Both the position numbers and the translations under genes were made by a program. From the NCBI RefSeq assembly GCF_041435115.1, contig NZ_CP108046.1:1364001-1428000 (forward strand): 64,000 bases of DNA, given 5' to 3'. The notes beneath the pieces are model-generated. The model made no database searches. It saw nothing but the letters and a program-made list of their open reading frames with translations, and had not been told where the DNA came from. The stretch is from Streptomyces sp. NBC_00289. GTDB lineage: Bacteria; Actinomycetota; Actinomycetes; Streptomycetales; Streptomycetaceae. Positions within the stretch are counted from its first letter, which is position 1; each line of letters begins with the position of its first letter. Shown one piece after another: positions 36,991 through 46,129 of the stretch.

Positions 36991-38274
36991 ATGGATCATT
37001 CGTCCAGGGGGTTCGCCTTGTCCCACCACAGGCCCGCTGACGCTCCCCCGTCGAGCCATCGCCTCCGGCTCATCACGCACCACCTGCCCCACCTCGTGTT
37101 CTTCCTCGTGGTCGGTGCCGCGCTGGTTCGCCTCGCCCGCCTGAACATCCCGCTGTGCTGGGACATCGTCATGGCCAGTGGGCTGCTCGCCGTGACGTAT
37201 GCGGCAGGTCTCGCCCTGTGGAGCAGACTGGGCCGGCTCGCCCGGCATGCGTGGGTCACGGTTCTCCTCCTGCAGTGGGCGATCCTCGTCCTCCTCACCC
37301 CGCCGTCACTGACCGGCTCCTACGTCTGGTGTGCCGTGCCGCTGGCCTGTGCGGCTCTGCGTGCGCTCGCCCCCAGGGCCGCCGGTGTCGCCGTGCTCGT
37401 CATCACCCTCCTTCTGGTCGGCCAACTGACCAGAAGCGCTGGGGGATTCGACCCGGAGATGGTGCTCATCCCCGTGGCGGCCGTCTGGGGCACCGTCGCT
37501 TTGTACCGGACCCAGCAACAAAGCCTCGTGGAACGCGGGCGGCTGGTCGAGGAGTTGCGCGGCACCCGCGACGTGCTGGCGGAGGAGCGACACCGGACCG
37601 GTGTGCTGGAGGAACGCGCGCGTATCGCCAGGGACCTGCATGACACGCTCGCCCAGGAACTGTCCGGAAGTCTGATGCTGTTGCAGGCGGCCGAGCACGA
37701 CTGGGCCGAGCGGCCCGACAGGGCGCGTTCCCGGGTGCGCGCGGTGACCGAGGGCCTCGAGGCGGGGCTCGCCGAAACCCGTCGGATCATCCGGGACCTC
37801 ACCCCGGTCACGGTCGCCGAAGCCGGGCTGGAGGATTCACTGCGGCTGCTGTGCGCCCGTGCGCAACTGGAGGGAGCCGCGGCTCAGGTGCGGTTCCGCT
37901 CCATCGGAACGCCTCGCCCCGACGTCGACAAGGCAGCCGAGACCAGCCTGTTCCGCGTCGCGCAGGGCATGTTGGCGAACGTCCGCGAACACGCGCAGGC
38001 CACCAGCCTGCTGGTGACGCTGCATCATCACCCGGGCCACGTCGAGCTGGACGTGTGCGACGACGGCGTCGGCTTCGACCTCGCGCGCGTCGGCGGGGCG
38101 TCCCGGCCCGACCGGGGGTTCGGTCTCCCCGCCGCCCGGGCGCGGATGCGCGAGGGTGGCGGCGATCTTGATGTCGACAGTCTGCCCGGCCGGGGCACGC
38201 GAGTCCGGGCCACCCTTCCCGCCGGCCGCCGATCCGGCGCGGTCGTGCCCGTGGCGTCGGCGGTGCCCCGATGA
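36991..38274 (+). CDS. NarL-type sensor histidine kinase
   Basis: A 427-residue kinase. Five or so transmembrane helices in the first 170 residues, then a coiled coil, the HisKA_3 dimerisation box ARIARDLHDTLAQELSG (phospho-His), and an HATPase with MLANVREHAQA (N-box) and DVCDDGVGFD. Start ATG 36991 was chosen; a TTG at 37018 has the better site (AGGGGG) and ATG 36964 is also in frame. The stop overlaps the response regulator start (ATGA). Signal unknown. Confidence 0.88.
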   Translation: MDHSSRGFALSHHRPADAPPSSHRLRLITHHLPHLVFFLVVGAALVRLARLNIPLCWDIVMASGLLAVTYAAGLALWSRLGRLARHAWVTVLLLQWAILVLLTPPSLTGSYVWCAVPLACAALRALAPRAAGVAVLVITLLLVGQLTRSAGGFDPEMVLIPVAAVWGTVALYRTQQQSLVERGRLVEELRGTRDVLAEERHRTGVLEERARIARDLHDTLAQELSGSLMLLQAAEHDWAERPDRARSRVRAVTEGLEAGLAETRRIIRDLTPVTVAEAGLEDSLRLLCARAQLEGAAAQVRFRSIGTPRPDVDKAAETSLFRVAQGMLANVREHAQATSLLVTLHHHPGHVELDVCDDGVGFDLARVGGASRPDRGFGLPAARARMREGGGDLDVDSLPGRGTRVRATLPAGRRSGAVVPVASAVPR

Positions 38275-38921
38275 CGACGTCCTCTCCCCTGCGCCTGCTG
38301 GTCGCCGACGACCACGCGGTCGTCCGGGCCGGGCTGCGGGCGCTGCTGGAGAGCGCCGCGAACCTCGACGTGATCGCGGAGGCGAACAGCGGCGAGGAGG
38401 CCGTGCGCCTCGCCGTCGAGCTGACACCCGACGTCGTGCTGATGGATCTGCGGTTCGCGGGCGGCGACCGTGGCATCGACGGGGTGGAAGCCGTACGCAG
38501 GCTGGTTTCCCAAGCCCCTCAGGTGCCGGTGGTGATGCTGACCAGCTATTCGGGACGCGCCGACGTCGTGCGGGCGCTGGAGGCCGGCGCCCGCGGTTAC
38601 GTGCTCAAGGCGGGGCCTCCCGAGGAGCTCTTCCGAGCCGTGCTCAGCGCGGCCGAGGGCGGCATCGGGCTCGCCCCGGAGCTGGTCGGCCACCTGATCG
38701 GGCAAGTCGTCAGCCCGACACCGGAGTTGACCCTCCGTGAAGCACAGGTCGTCCGGTTGACTGCCGACGGTCACAGCAACCGCTCCATCGCGCAGTCCCT
38801 GCACCTGAGCGAGGCGACGGTCAAGACCCACCTGGTGCGCATCTACCGCAAGCTCGGCGTGGACAACCGGGCAGCGGCGGTGTCCGAGGCGGTCCGTCAC
38901 GGCCTGCTGGATCTCACCTGA
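38271..38921 (+). CDS. NarL/LuxR-family response regulator
   Basis: A 216-residue response regulator. Receiver: DDHAVVRAGLRALLE, phosphoacceptor Asp in VVLMDLRF, Thr in VMLTSYSG, Lys in YVLKAGPP. C-terminal LuxR HTH: LTLREAQVVRLTADGHSNRS with LHLSEATVKTHLVRIYRKLG. Partner of the overlapping kinase gene. Targets unknown; the upstream solute-binding protein gene is a plausible one. Confidence 0.92.
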   Translation: MTTSSPLRLLVADDHAVVRAGLRALLESAANLDVIAEANSGEEAVRLAVELTPDVVLMDLRFAGGDRGIDGVEAVRRLVSQAPQVPVVMLTSYSGRADVVRALEAGARGYVLKAGPPEELFRAVLSAAEGGIGLAPELVGHLIGQVVSPTPELTLREAQVVRLTADGHSNRSIAQSLHLSEATVKTHLVRIYRKLGVDNRAAAVSEAVRHGLLDLT

Positions 38922-39150
38922 CGAAGCGCTCCGGGCGGACCTCGCCGGGCCCCCGACCACGGCTGTTCCGCCGCACAGCCGGTCCGCGTGCCGCCCCGCC
39001 CCGGCGTCCGCGGCCCGGGGGGCACGGCCTCGCACGGCTCACCAGGTCCGCCGAACCCGGCCGAGACCGCCGGAATCACCGCCCGCCGCCTCGCCCGCAG
39101 GCCATGATCGATACGTTGGTGCCAGAGGCGATCGGAAAGGCGGCGAGGCC

Positions 39151-39645
39151 GTGAGCGAAGGAGCGGACATCACGACGGCCAAGGAGGCCGCGGATCACCA
39201 GCTGATTCTGACCTTCGGCCGGTTGCAGGGGGCCGCCAACCGGCTGGAGTACATCCTCGGGCGAGCTCTCGAGCGGGAGTGCGGGATCAACCACCTCACG
39301 TTCGAGGTCCTGCTGATCCTCGGGCGGGCCGGCGATCCGGGACTGCCGATGCGTGCCATCGCCCAGGAACAGGTCCTGACGACCGGCGGTGCGACGCGCC
39401 TGGTGGACCGGATGGAGGCGGCCGGCCTGGTCGAGCGCACCGAGGCACCAGACGACCGGCGTGGGCGGCTGGTACGGCTCACTCCGCTCGGGACGGAGAC
39501 CACGGTTCGCGCCTCCGGCGTCCACGTGGAGAACATCAAGCGCTACTTCCTGGACCCGCTGCCCGCCGGGGACCGGGAGCGGTTCGCGGAAGACCTGCGC
39601 ATCCTCAGTCAGTCGGCGCGGGACCTCCTGCCACGTCTGCCGTGA
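39151..39645 (+). CDS. MarR-family regulator
   Basis: A 164-residue MarR/SlyA-type regulator. The winged helix spans about residues 45-115: LTFEVLLILGRAG, MRAIAQEQVLTTGGATRLVD, MEAAGLVERTEAPDDRRGR, with the Asp-Asp-Arg wing tip. Starts at GTG 39151. A palindrome with MarR symmetry lies 78 bp downstream and before the next gene, so it likely represses the MBL-SnoaL pair, probably in response to a phenolic or electrophilic ligand. Confidence 0.9.
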   Translation: MSEGADITTAKEAADHQLILTFGRLQGAANRLEYILGRALERECGINHLTFEVLLILGRAGDPGLPMRAIAQEQVLTTGGATRLVDRMEAAGLVERTEAPDDRRGRLVRLTPLGTETTVRASGVHVENIKRYFLDPLPAGDRERFAEDLRILSQSARDLLPRLP

Positions 39646-39717
39646 CCACGTCCGTACGCCGTGTGCGGGGCAGCACGGAGGACGACACGGGCGTGGTGCA
39701 CGGTGCAGGACTGGAGA

Positions 39718-39741
39718 TATACCTGACTAGTCAGATAGTCT
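39718..39741. promoter_or_regulatory. MarR-type operator upstream of the MBL-fold gene
   Basis: Perfect 12-bp palindrome CTGACTAGTCAG at 39723-39734, nested in TATACCTGACTAGTCAGATA, which is nearly symmetric over 18 bp. The local A+T richness contrasts with the surroundings. A GATAGTCT just after could be a -10-like element. Best explained as the binding site of the adjacent MarR protein. Confidence 0.65.
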
Positions 39742-39928
39742 GGGGGGACAGCTGGTCGTCGGTCGCCCATCGCCGCCGTCGCCCTCGCCGCCTTCGCTGC
39801 CACCGACGGCGGACGCGTCACCGGCCCGGCTCCCGGTCCCGCCGTGGTCGACGAGGCGGACGGCCTTCCCGTCGGCCACCCACCGCGAACCTCCGCCGAC
39901 TGTGCCCACCCCCCTCAAGGAGCACGCA

Positions 39929-40735
39929 ATGAGCACCCTCTCCTTCAAGGTCCTCGACCTCGACTTCCCCGCAGGCACCAGGAACAAGACCGCCACGCTC
40001 GTCACCGGCGAGAGTGAAGCCCTGTTGGTCGACGCCGCCTTCACCCGCGCCGACGGCCACCGCCTGACCGCCGAGATCCTCGACTCCGGCAAGCGGCTCA
40101 CCACCGTCTTCGTCAGCCATGCCGACCCCGACTTCTACTTCGGCGCCGAAGTCATTGCCGACGCGTTCCCCGATGCCCGCTTCGTCGCCACGCCGATCGT
40201 CATCGACCACATCAAGCACTCCTACGAGGGCAAGCTCAAGGCGTGGGCATCCCTGGGTCCGAACCTGCCCACCCGCCTCGTCGACATCGAGCCGCTGGCC
40301 GGGGACCTCACCCTGGAGGGCCACCGCTTCGAGCTCAGGGGCGGCCCGGCCGGCCTGCCCGACCGTCACTACCTGTGGCTGGCGGACCAGCGGGCGATCC
40401 TCGGCGGCGTGCTGCTGTTCCAGCAGGAGCACGTCTGGGTGGCCGACACCGCCACCCCGGGCGACCGCGCGGCCTGGATCGACCTGCTGGACGAGATGGC
40501 CGCTCTCGACCCCCTGCTGGTCGTGCCCGGCCACCGCCTGCCCGGCGCGCCGGCCGACGCCACCGCCATCGGCAACACCCGCGCGTACCTGGTCGCCTTC
40601 GAGGAGGAGCTGGCCAAGGCCGCGGACGGTGCCGCGCTCACCGACGCGCTCGTCAAGCGCTACCCCGACAACGGCATGCTGATCGCCGCCCAGATCGGCG
40701 CCAAGGTCGCCAAGGGCGAAATGAAGTGGGGCTGA
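39929..40735 (+). CDS. MBL-fold hydrolase-like protein with altered metal motif
   Basis: A 268-residue metallo-beta-lactamase-fold protein. Where active members have HxHxDH, this one reads SHADPDFYFG: the first His and the Asp remain, the second and third His are Asp and Phe. A later conserved His is in VPGHRLPG. So metal binding may be limited to one site, or the protein may use another chemistry; similar sequences exist in this subgroup. Start ATG 39929 has AAGGAG upstream. It is 5 bp from the SnoaL-like gene and under the MarR-type operator. Confidence 0.82.
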   Translation: MSTLSFKVLDLDFPAGTRNKTATLVTGESEALLVDAAFTRADGHRLTAEILDSGKRLTTVFVSHADPDFYFGAEVIADAFPDARFVATPIVIDHIKHSYEGKLKAWASLGPNLPTRLVDIEPLAGDLTLEGHRFELRGGPAGLPDRHYLWLADQRAILGGVLLFQQEHVWVADTATPGDRAAWIDLLDEMAALDPLLVVPGHRLPGAPADATAIGNTRAYLVAFEEELAKAADGAALTDALVKRYPDNGMLIAAQIGAKVAKGEMKWG

Positions 40736-40740
40736 CCGCC

Positions 40741-41163
40741 ATGTCACACGACAGCACCGAGTTCGCCACGTCCACGGCCCCCGCCGACGTCGTACGCCGC
40801 CAGTACCTCGCCTCCGCGGCCGGTGATCTGGAGGCCCTGCGCGCCACCCTCGCCCCCGACGTGGAGTGGACGGAGATGGCCGGCTTCCCGCTCGCCGGCA
40901 CCTACCGCACACCCGACGGGGTCACCGCCAACGTGATGGAGAAGCTCGGCCAGGACTGGGAGGGCTGGACCGCCCACGACGACACCTACGTCGTCGACGG
41001 CGAGAACGTCGTCGTCCTCGCCCGCTACACCGCCGTCAACACCGCCACCGGCAAACCGATCGATGTCCGCGTCGCCCACCACTTCGTCGTACGCGGCGGA
41101 CTCATCGTCCGCTTCGAGCAGTTCGTCGACACCGCACTCGTGCGCGACGCCATGACCGGCTGA
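40741..41163 (+). CDS. SnoaL-like / nuclear transport factor 2-fold protein
   Basis: A 140-residue NTF2-like protein. QYLASAAGDLEALRATLAPD, then VEWTEMAGFPLAGTY and HHFVVRGGLIVRFEQFVDT, match the SnoaL-like family of small cone-shaped hydrolases, isomerases and binding proteins. Starts 5 bp after the MBL-fold gene, so co-translated with it. Probably part of a MarR-controlled detoxification or tailoring cassette; substrate unknown. Confidence 0.85.
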   Translation: MSHDSTEFATSTAPADVVRRQYLASAAGDLEALRATLAPDVEWTEMAGFPLAGTYRTPDGVTANVMEKLGQDWEGWTAHDDTYVVDGENVVVLARYTAVNTATGKPIDVRVAHHFVVRGGLIVRFEQFVDTALVRDAMTG

Positions 41164-41204
41164 CCATGCCCTGCCGGAACCCGCGGACACCTCGCGGGAG
41201 TCGG

Positions 41205-41236
41205 GTGCCGCCGAGACGAGAACAGCCCGGCGGCAC
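41205..41236. terminator. Hairpin between the SnoaL-like and LacI genes
   Basis: 9-bp stem GTGCCGCCG / CGGCGGCAC with a 14-base loop, between two convergent stop codons. Confidence 0.45.
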
Positions 41237-41290
41237 AGGGGCGGAGTGACCGATCGCTCCTGTGGTGGAGGCCGCTCCGTCCTTCGGCCC

Positions 41291-42337
41291 TCAGCGCTTG
41301 GGAGGAGCGGTACTGGCGCGGACCGTCAGGGTGGTCGCGATCTCCAGCCCGACCTGGGGTGCCGCCTCACCACGGCCGAGGGTGAGCGCCAGCTCGGTGG
41401 CCGCCGCCGCCATCTCGGTCAGGGGCTGGTGAACAGTGGTCAGGGGTGGGTCCACCCAGGCCACCACCGGCAGGTCGTCGAAACCGACCACGCTCAGGTC
41501 GTCGGGAACGCGCAGGCCCGCCTCGCGCGCCGCCTGGTAGACGCCGAGCGCCTGCAGGTCGTTGGCGGCGAAGATCGCTGTCGGGGGTTCGGGCAGGGCC
41601 AGCAGGGAGCGCCCCGCCACGCAGCCGTCCTCACGGGTGAGTTGCGCGTGTACGACCAGCTCCGGGTCGACCGGCAGGCGGGCGGCCTGCATCGCGGAGC
41701 GGTAGCCGTCCAGCCGGGCGCAGCAGCAGAGCTGGTCCTCGGGTCCGCTGATCATGGCGATGCGGCGGTGCCCGAGCTGGGTGAGGTGGCGGGTCGCCGC
41801 CCGGCCGCCGGACCAGTTCGTGGCGCCCACGAACGGGACGTCGTCCGGCAGCTCCGTGATGGGGTCGACGACGACGAACGGAATCCCCTTCGCCGTCAGC
41901 TGCTCCCGCTCCGTCTCGGACAGCTGGGCCACCGACAGCACGCAGTTGGGGCGCCGGGAGACGGTGTCCTCCCAGGTCGGGGTGGCGTCGTGCAGACCGA
42001 ACCGGGACACCATGAGGCCGGCGCGGTGTCGGCGGGCCACCTGCTCCACGCCGCGGATGATCTCCACCGCCCACATGTCCTTGAGCTCACGGAACACGAG
42101 CTCCACGACATTGCTCCGGCCTGCTCCGGCGGGCTTGCGGTAGCGGTACCTGTTGACCAGTTCCTCGACCCGGGCGCGCGTGTCCGCGGACACCCCCGCC
42201 TTACCGTTGATCACCTTGGACACGGTCGGGACCGACACGCCCGCCGACTCGGCGATGTACGCGATGGTGACCGGCCTCGAGGTGTCACCCTGCCCGTTCG
42301 TGTGGGCCGCCGGTCCGTCAGCTGCGTGGTCCGCCAC
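41291..42337 (-). CDS. LacI-family transcriptional regulator
   Basis: A 348-residue LacI/GalR regulator. The HTH is VTIAYIAESAGVSVPTVSKV followed by INGKAGVSADTR; the sugar-binding core has the usual two lobes and the C-terminal VPDDLSVVGFDDLPV and PPLTTVHQPL signatures. Starts at GTG 42337 with GGGAAGG five bases upstream. It stands alone, convergent with the MarR cassette. The twin AAGCGCTT sites at 13.8 kb are LacI-like operators, but a link to this gene is speculative. Confidence 0.9.
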   Translation of the reverse strand: MADHAADGPAAHTNGQGDTSRPVTIAYIAESAGVSVPTVSKVINGKAGVSADTRARVEELVNRYRYRKPAGAGRSNVVELVFRELKDMWAVEIIRGVEQVARRHRAGLMVSRFGLHDATPTWEDTVSRRPNCVLSVAQLSETEREQLTAKGIPFVVVDPITELPDDVPFVGATNWSGGRAATRHLTQLGHRRIAMISGPEDQLCCCARLDGYRSAMQAARLPVDPELVVHAQLTREDGCVAGRSLLALPEPPTAIFAANDLQALGVYQAAREAGLRVPDDLSVVGFDDLPVVAWVDPPLTTVHQPLTEMAAAATELALTLGRGEAAPQVGLEIATTLTVRASTAPPKR

Positions 42338-42471
42338 GATTGCCTTCCCGATCTTCGAACCGGCCGCCCACCGGCATCGGGGGTGAAAGCTGGTTGTACG
42401 GCGTCGCGTCGATGTGCCCGGCCATTCTCGCATCACTTGCCGACAGACCTGTGACTTCGCGCGGTCGGGCT

Positions 42472-42654
42472 TCAGGCCGCGAGCAGGCCCCGGCCGAGCC
42501 GGTCGGCGGAGTCGCGGGCGCCGGGCAGGGCGAAGAAGTAGCCGCCACCGGTCGGGGAGACGTAGTCGACGAGCGGCTCGTCGATCAGGCGGGTCCGGGT
42601 GGCCTCGAACTGGCGCCGTACGTCCTGCTGGTAGCAGCAGAAGACCAGGCCCGG
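42472..42654 (-). pseudogene. C-terminal remnant of a DyP-type peroxidase (DtpA-like)
   Basis: About 60 codons reading [18 protein letters not shown], then [20 protein letters not shown] and [18 protein letters not shown], then stop. This is the extreme C-terminus of Streptomyces Tat-exported DyP peroxidases. The sequence upstream of it in the same frame is unrelated Arg/Pro-rich translation and the heme-binding part is missing, so the gene has been truncated. It lies before a YcnI gene, and DyP, copper-chaperone and YcnI genes often cluster. Confidence 0.75.
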
Positions 42655-42781
42655 ACACACACGGACGCGGCACCCGAAGGTTTCGGCGCACCGGGACACA
42701 AAGGGCGGATTTCCGGACGAGCCGCCTCTTTGGGGATCCCGCCTCCGGCCCGGCCGAGGCATGCCCGATGATGGGCAGGCC

Positions 42782-43450
42782 ATGACCACGCTCAGCACCT
42801 CAGGTACGCCGACGCGCCACGCCCCGCTGCCCGTTCTGCGGGCGGCCGTGTTCGCGCTCGTCGGGACGGTGCTGGGGGTAAGCGCTCACCATGTCGTCAC
42901 CGAGGCGCCGATGCCGTGGCGGCACAGCGCCGCGGCAGCTTCGGTGCTGTTCGCCGTGGGGTTGGTGGGCACGAGGCGCCGGCGTTCACTCGCGGCGGTC
43001 GTAGCGGCGTGCGGTGCCGCGCAGTTGGCCTTGCACCTGTGGCTGGCGACCACGCACGCACACGGCTCAGCACCCGCGGACACGGCCGAGGCCATGCCCG
43101 CGCACGTACACGCCATGGACACCCGTCCGGCATGGCACGGACGACTGCACGACTCACTGACGATGACGGCCGTCCACGTGGCCGCGGCTGTGCTCGTCGC
43201 CGTGCTGCTGCACCGCGCGGACACCGTGTGCTGGTCACTGGCGCGCGGCCTGACGACCGCCGTCGACGCCGTGCGCGCGCGGATCGCCACGGCCTGGGCG
43301 CTGCTCGCCCGGCGCGCCGCACCGGCGGAACCGGAGCTGCCGGCGCTCGTCCGCGCCCGGCTTGACCGACCGCCCTTCAAGGAGGCGGTCCTCACAGACG
43401 TAGTGGTTCGGCGGGGTCCTCCCCGGGCGCGGTTCTCTCACGCCATCTGA
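42782..43450 (+). CDS. His-containing membrane protein, unknown function
   Basis: A 222-residue protein with about four hydrophobic segments. The loop between the third and fourth carries several His and Met residues ([20 protein letters not shown] then [10 protein letters not shown]), as in copper-handling membrane proteins of actinobacteria. It starts at ATG 42782 and is 55 bp upstream of ycnI on the same strand. I do not recognise a named family; a role in copper handling is inferred from the loop and the neighbour. Confidence 0.7.
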   Translation: MTTLSTSGTPTRHAPLPVLRAAVFALVGTVLGVSAHHVVTEAPMPWRHSAAAASVLFAVGLVGTRRRRSLAAVVAACGAAQLALHLWLATTHAHGSAPADTAEAMPAHVHAMDTRPAWHGRLHDSLTMTAVHVAAAVLVAVLLHRADTVCWSLARGLTTAVDAVRARIATAWALLARRAAPAEPELPALVRARLDRPPFKEAVLTDVVVRRGPPRARFSHAI

Positions 43451-43505
43451 CCTCGCCAGGAAGGCTGTTGAGCCGTCCTCGGCGCCCCCATGCCTGGAGA
43501 AACCC

Positions 43506-44219
43506 ATGTCGTACGCCCGTACATCGCACCGTACCGCCCGCCGTCTGACCCTCGTGACCGCGGCGAGCGCGATCGCCGTCCTACTGACCGCAGGACCGGC
43601 CTCCGCCCACGTGGAGGTCGAGGCCGGCAAGGCCCAGGCCCTCGCCGAGAACGTCGAGATCAGCTTCGACGCCGAGTCGGAGTCCGACACTGCCGGAGTC
43701 GTCAAGGTCCGTGTGGTCCTGCCCGAGGGCATCGCTCCCGCCGACGTGACGTACGGCGAGGGGCCGAAGGGTTGGAAGTTCACGGCCGGCGACGACGGCT
43801 ACACCGTCGGGGGTCCGGAGCTCAAGGCCGGCGTGAACGCCGAGTACTCGATCGTCGTCAAGCAGCTTCCCGACGCGAAGGAGCTCACGTTCAAGACTCT
43901 GCAGACCTACAGCGACGACCGCGTCGACCGCTGGATCGGTCTGGACGAGGACGGCGAGAACCCGGCGCCCGTCCTCAAGTTGAAGGCCGCCGCCCCCGGG
44001 GCGAAGCCGGTCAGCCCCTCTCCCGGTGCGAGCGAGTCGGCGTCCGCGGCGCCCACGCCCGAGGAGACCGAGCCCTCGGCCTCCCCCGCGGCCCGGGCCG
44101 AGGAGAAGGACGACGACGGCATGTCGGCCGGTGCCTGGATCGGCATCGGTGCCGCGGTGGTGGTCGTGGCAGGCGGCGCCCTCTATCTCGTACGGCGCAG
44201 GGCCGGCGCCCAGCAGTAG
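43506..44219 (+). CDS. YcnI-family copper-associated protein (DUF1775)
   Basis: A 237-residue exported protein. The signal peptide ends ASA-HVEVEA, leaving an N-terminal His as the first mature residue, which can form a copper brace. The DUF1775 domain follows, with the conserved Trp in DRWIGLDEDG. After a Ser/Pro/Glu-rich spacer (about 165-200) there is one C-terminal transmembrane helix (AWIGIGAAVVVVAGGALYLV) and a basic tail. Binds Cu(II) in the family. Sco and PCuAC genes, usual partners, are missing here. Confidence 0.9.
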   Translation: MSYARTSHRTARRLTLVTAASAIAVLLTAGPASAHVEVEAGKAQALAENVEISFDAESESDTAGVVKVRVVLPEGIAPADVTYGEGPKGWKFTAGDDGYTVGGPELKAGVNAEYSIVVKQLPDAKELTFKTLQTYSDDRVDRWIGLDEDGENPAPVLKLKAAAPGAKPVSPSPGASESASAAPTPEETEPSASPAARAEEKDDDGMSAGAWIGIGAAVVVVAGGALYLVRRRAGAQQ

Positions 44220-44227
44220 CAGGCACC

Positions 44228-44310
44228 GAGGCCCTCGGCCGGTCGTCGCCCCTCGTTCGTGCGGTGCTCTTCGCCCGCCGGGTGATCGGCGCGGCACGGC
44301 CGAGGGCCTC
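44228..44310. terminator. Long-range hairpin after ycnI
   Basis: Perfect 14-bp arms GAGGCCCTCGGCCG (44228-44241) and its complement (44297-44310) separated by 55 bases, between the convergent ycnI and acyltransferase genes. Confidence 0.45.
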
Positions 44311-44455
44311 CCTCACCAGCCGCCGCAGTCGACGTCCTCGGCGACGACCGCTCCGGGAGGGCCGCCCTCTGCCGGCCACCAGCCACCGGCGGCCGACCCC
44401 CCTGCCCCGCCCCCGGACCTCGGCCCCCCGGGCCCGGAAGGCAACACATCGCCCG

Positions 44456-45772
44456 CTACGCGCTCTTGGCGCACGCCTCCGCGGCCACCGCGTTGGCACT
44501 GGGCGCGGGTGGCGGTGACGGCGTCGAGGTGATCGTCGTGGCGGCTCGTGCGGCCGTCGGGCGGCGGACGCGTCGGCCCCGGCGCTGGAGCGGCGCCTCG
44601 ACGACGACGTACGACAGCAGGGCCATGACGGTGGTCAGCACCACCGTGACCGACAGCCGCCCCTCCCGCACACCCAGCGAGGCGAGCAGGCGCACGACCG
44701 GGTAGTGCCACAAGTACATGCCGTAACTGAGGTTACGGCCCGCCCAGGCCAGCGGCGCCATCGACAGCATCCGTGACAGCCATCCGCCCGGGCACAGTTC
44801 GAGTCCCGCGACGAGCGTGGCGGACACCGCCGCGACCGCCAGGAATCCGGCGGTGTACCAGGCGGCGGTCCATCGGCCCTCGTCGGCGGTGACCGGAACC
44901 TTCCAGGCGGTGAGGCACAACAGCGCGAGTGCCGGCAGGGCCAGCCGGCCGGTCCACGTGCGCAGGCTTTCCAGCCGGGGGTCGTCGGCACGCAGCCGGG
45001 CCAGGACCAAAGCCACCAGGGCACCGGCGAGCAACTGGTCGGCGCGGGCGTCCGTGCCGTTGTATATGCGGTGCGCCGCGTCGGGGTTCCACAGTGCGTA
45101 CCGCCACAGCACCGGCAGGGCGCACAGGACCGCCGTGCACACCAGCACCGCGCGGGCCCGGAACCACCGCAACAGGAACAACAGGGCCAGCGGCCACAGC
45201 AGGTAGAACTGCTCCTCCACGCTCAGCGACCAGGTGTGCGCCAGCGGTCCGGTCACGTCGGAGTAGACCCCGGCATCCCCGGCACGCACGATGTTCACCA
45301 CGAACAGCGCCGCGAGTCCGGCGGCCGCCGAGGCGCCGTCGAACGCCCACAGCGAGGTGGTCAGCGACAGCGCCACGCAGGCCGCGCACACCGCCAGCAG
45401 GGCGGGGACGAGTCGCAGCCATCGCCGCCGGTAGAAGCTGCGCAGGTCGATGCCGCCGGTCCGGGCGTGTTCGGCGACGAGCAGCCGGGTGATGACGAAT
45501 CCGCTGATGGTGAAGAAGACGTCCACCGCGACCGATCCGCCCGGCAACAGGTCCGGTTCCACGTGGTAGAGGAGGACCATCGCCACCGCGAGGGTCCTCA
45601 GACCGTCGAGCCCGCTCACGCGGCCGCCGCGTGTGGCCGCCGACGGGAAACCCCCGCCGGGTGTCACACGTCTCGACGACTCCTTCGACTCGGGGGCAGG
45701 CCCTGGGCTTTTCTTGTCCACCTCCGCATCCCGGCCGCCGACCGTCACTGGCACGTTCACTGCCCTGCTCAT
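44456..45772 (-). CDS. Acyltransferase 3 family membrane protein (OafA/YrhL-like)
   Basis: A 438-residue integral membrane acyltransferase. After a 50-residue polar N-terminus come ten or so transmembrane helices. Signature residues: the His in VLLYHVEPDLL, the RSFYRRRWLRLVPALL motif, and SVEEQFYLLWPL. Family members O-acylate surface polysaccharides, peptidoglycan, antibiotics or lipids. The usual C-terminal SGNH domain is absent. Alone in its transcript; acceptor unknown. Confidence 0.9.
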   Translation of the reverse strand: MSRAVNVPVTVGGRDAEVDKKSPGPAPESKESSRRVTPGGGFPSAATRGGRVSGLDGLRTLAVAMVLLYHVEPDLLPGGSVAVDVFFTISGFVITRLLVAEHARTGGIDLRSFYRRRWLRLVPALLAVCAACVALSLTTSLWAFDGASAAAGLAALFVVNIVRAGDAGVYSDVTGPLAHTWSLSVEEQFYLLWPLALLFLLRWFRARAVLVCTAVLCALPVLWRYALWNPDAAHRIYNGTDARADQLLAGALVALVLARLRADDPRLESLRTWTGRLALPALALLCLTAWKVPVTADEGRWTAAWYTAGFLAVAAVSATLVAGLELCPGGWLSRMLSMAPLAWAGRNLSYGMYLWHYPVVRLLASLGVREGRLSVTVVLTTVMALLSYVVVEAPLQRRGRRVRRPTAARAATTITSTPSPPPAPSANAVAAEACAKSA

Positions 45773-46129
45773 GAAGAGGATCGCTTTCCACCGCCGACTG
45801 CGCCGCTCGAAAGCGTCCTGCTACCCAGCGATCCGCACGTCACACGGGCTCGGTTCGCGCGCCGTTCACCTGCGGTGCCGCCCGACACGGCATCCGCCGA
45901 GGCCGGAGCACCCGGCCACGAACCGCCGCGCGTCCACCCGGGAGACGGCGGGTTACGGCCCGAAACCCCGCCCCTGGTGCGGCGCTTCCGGCTCTCGGTG
46001 CGCTCGCCGTGAATGCCGGGCGGCGACGGCACCGTTCCGTACGGCCGTCCGGAAAACAGCGATCCGGCCCCGCACAGGAAGTGCGGGGGCCGGATCGCGG
46101 TGTCGGGTTCGCCCTGGCGGGGCGATGCC
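45773..46129. other. 357-bp region between the acyltransferase start and cbtA end
   Basis: No gene recognised. It should hold the acyltransferase promoter at its left and the cbtA terminator (46060-46097) at its right. Confidence 0.5.
46060..46097 (-). terminator. Rho-independent terminator of the cbtBA operon
   Basis: A 16-bp stem (CGATCCGGCCCCGCAC with its complement, one bulge) and a 5-base loop, followed on the minus strand by GCTGTTTTCC, a short U-tract. It lies 33 bp past the cbtA stop. Confidence 0.75.
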
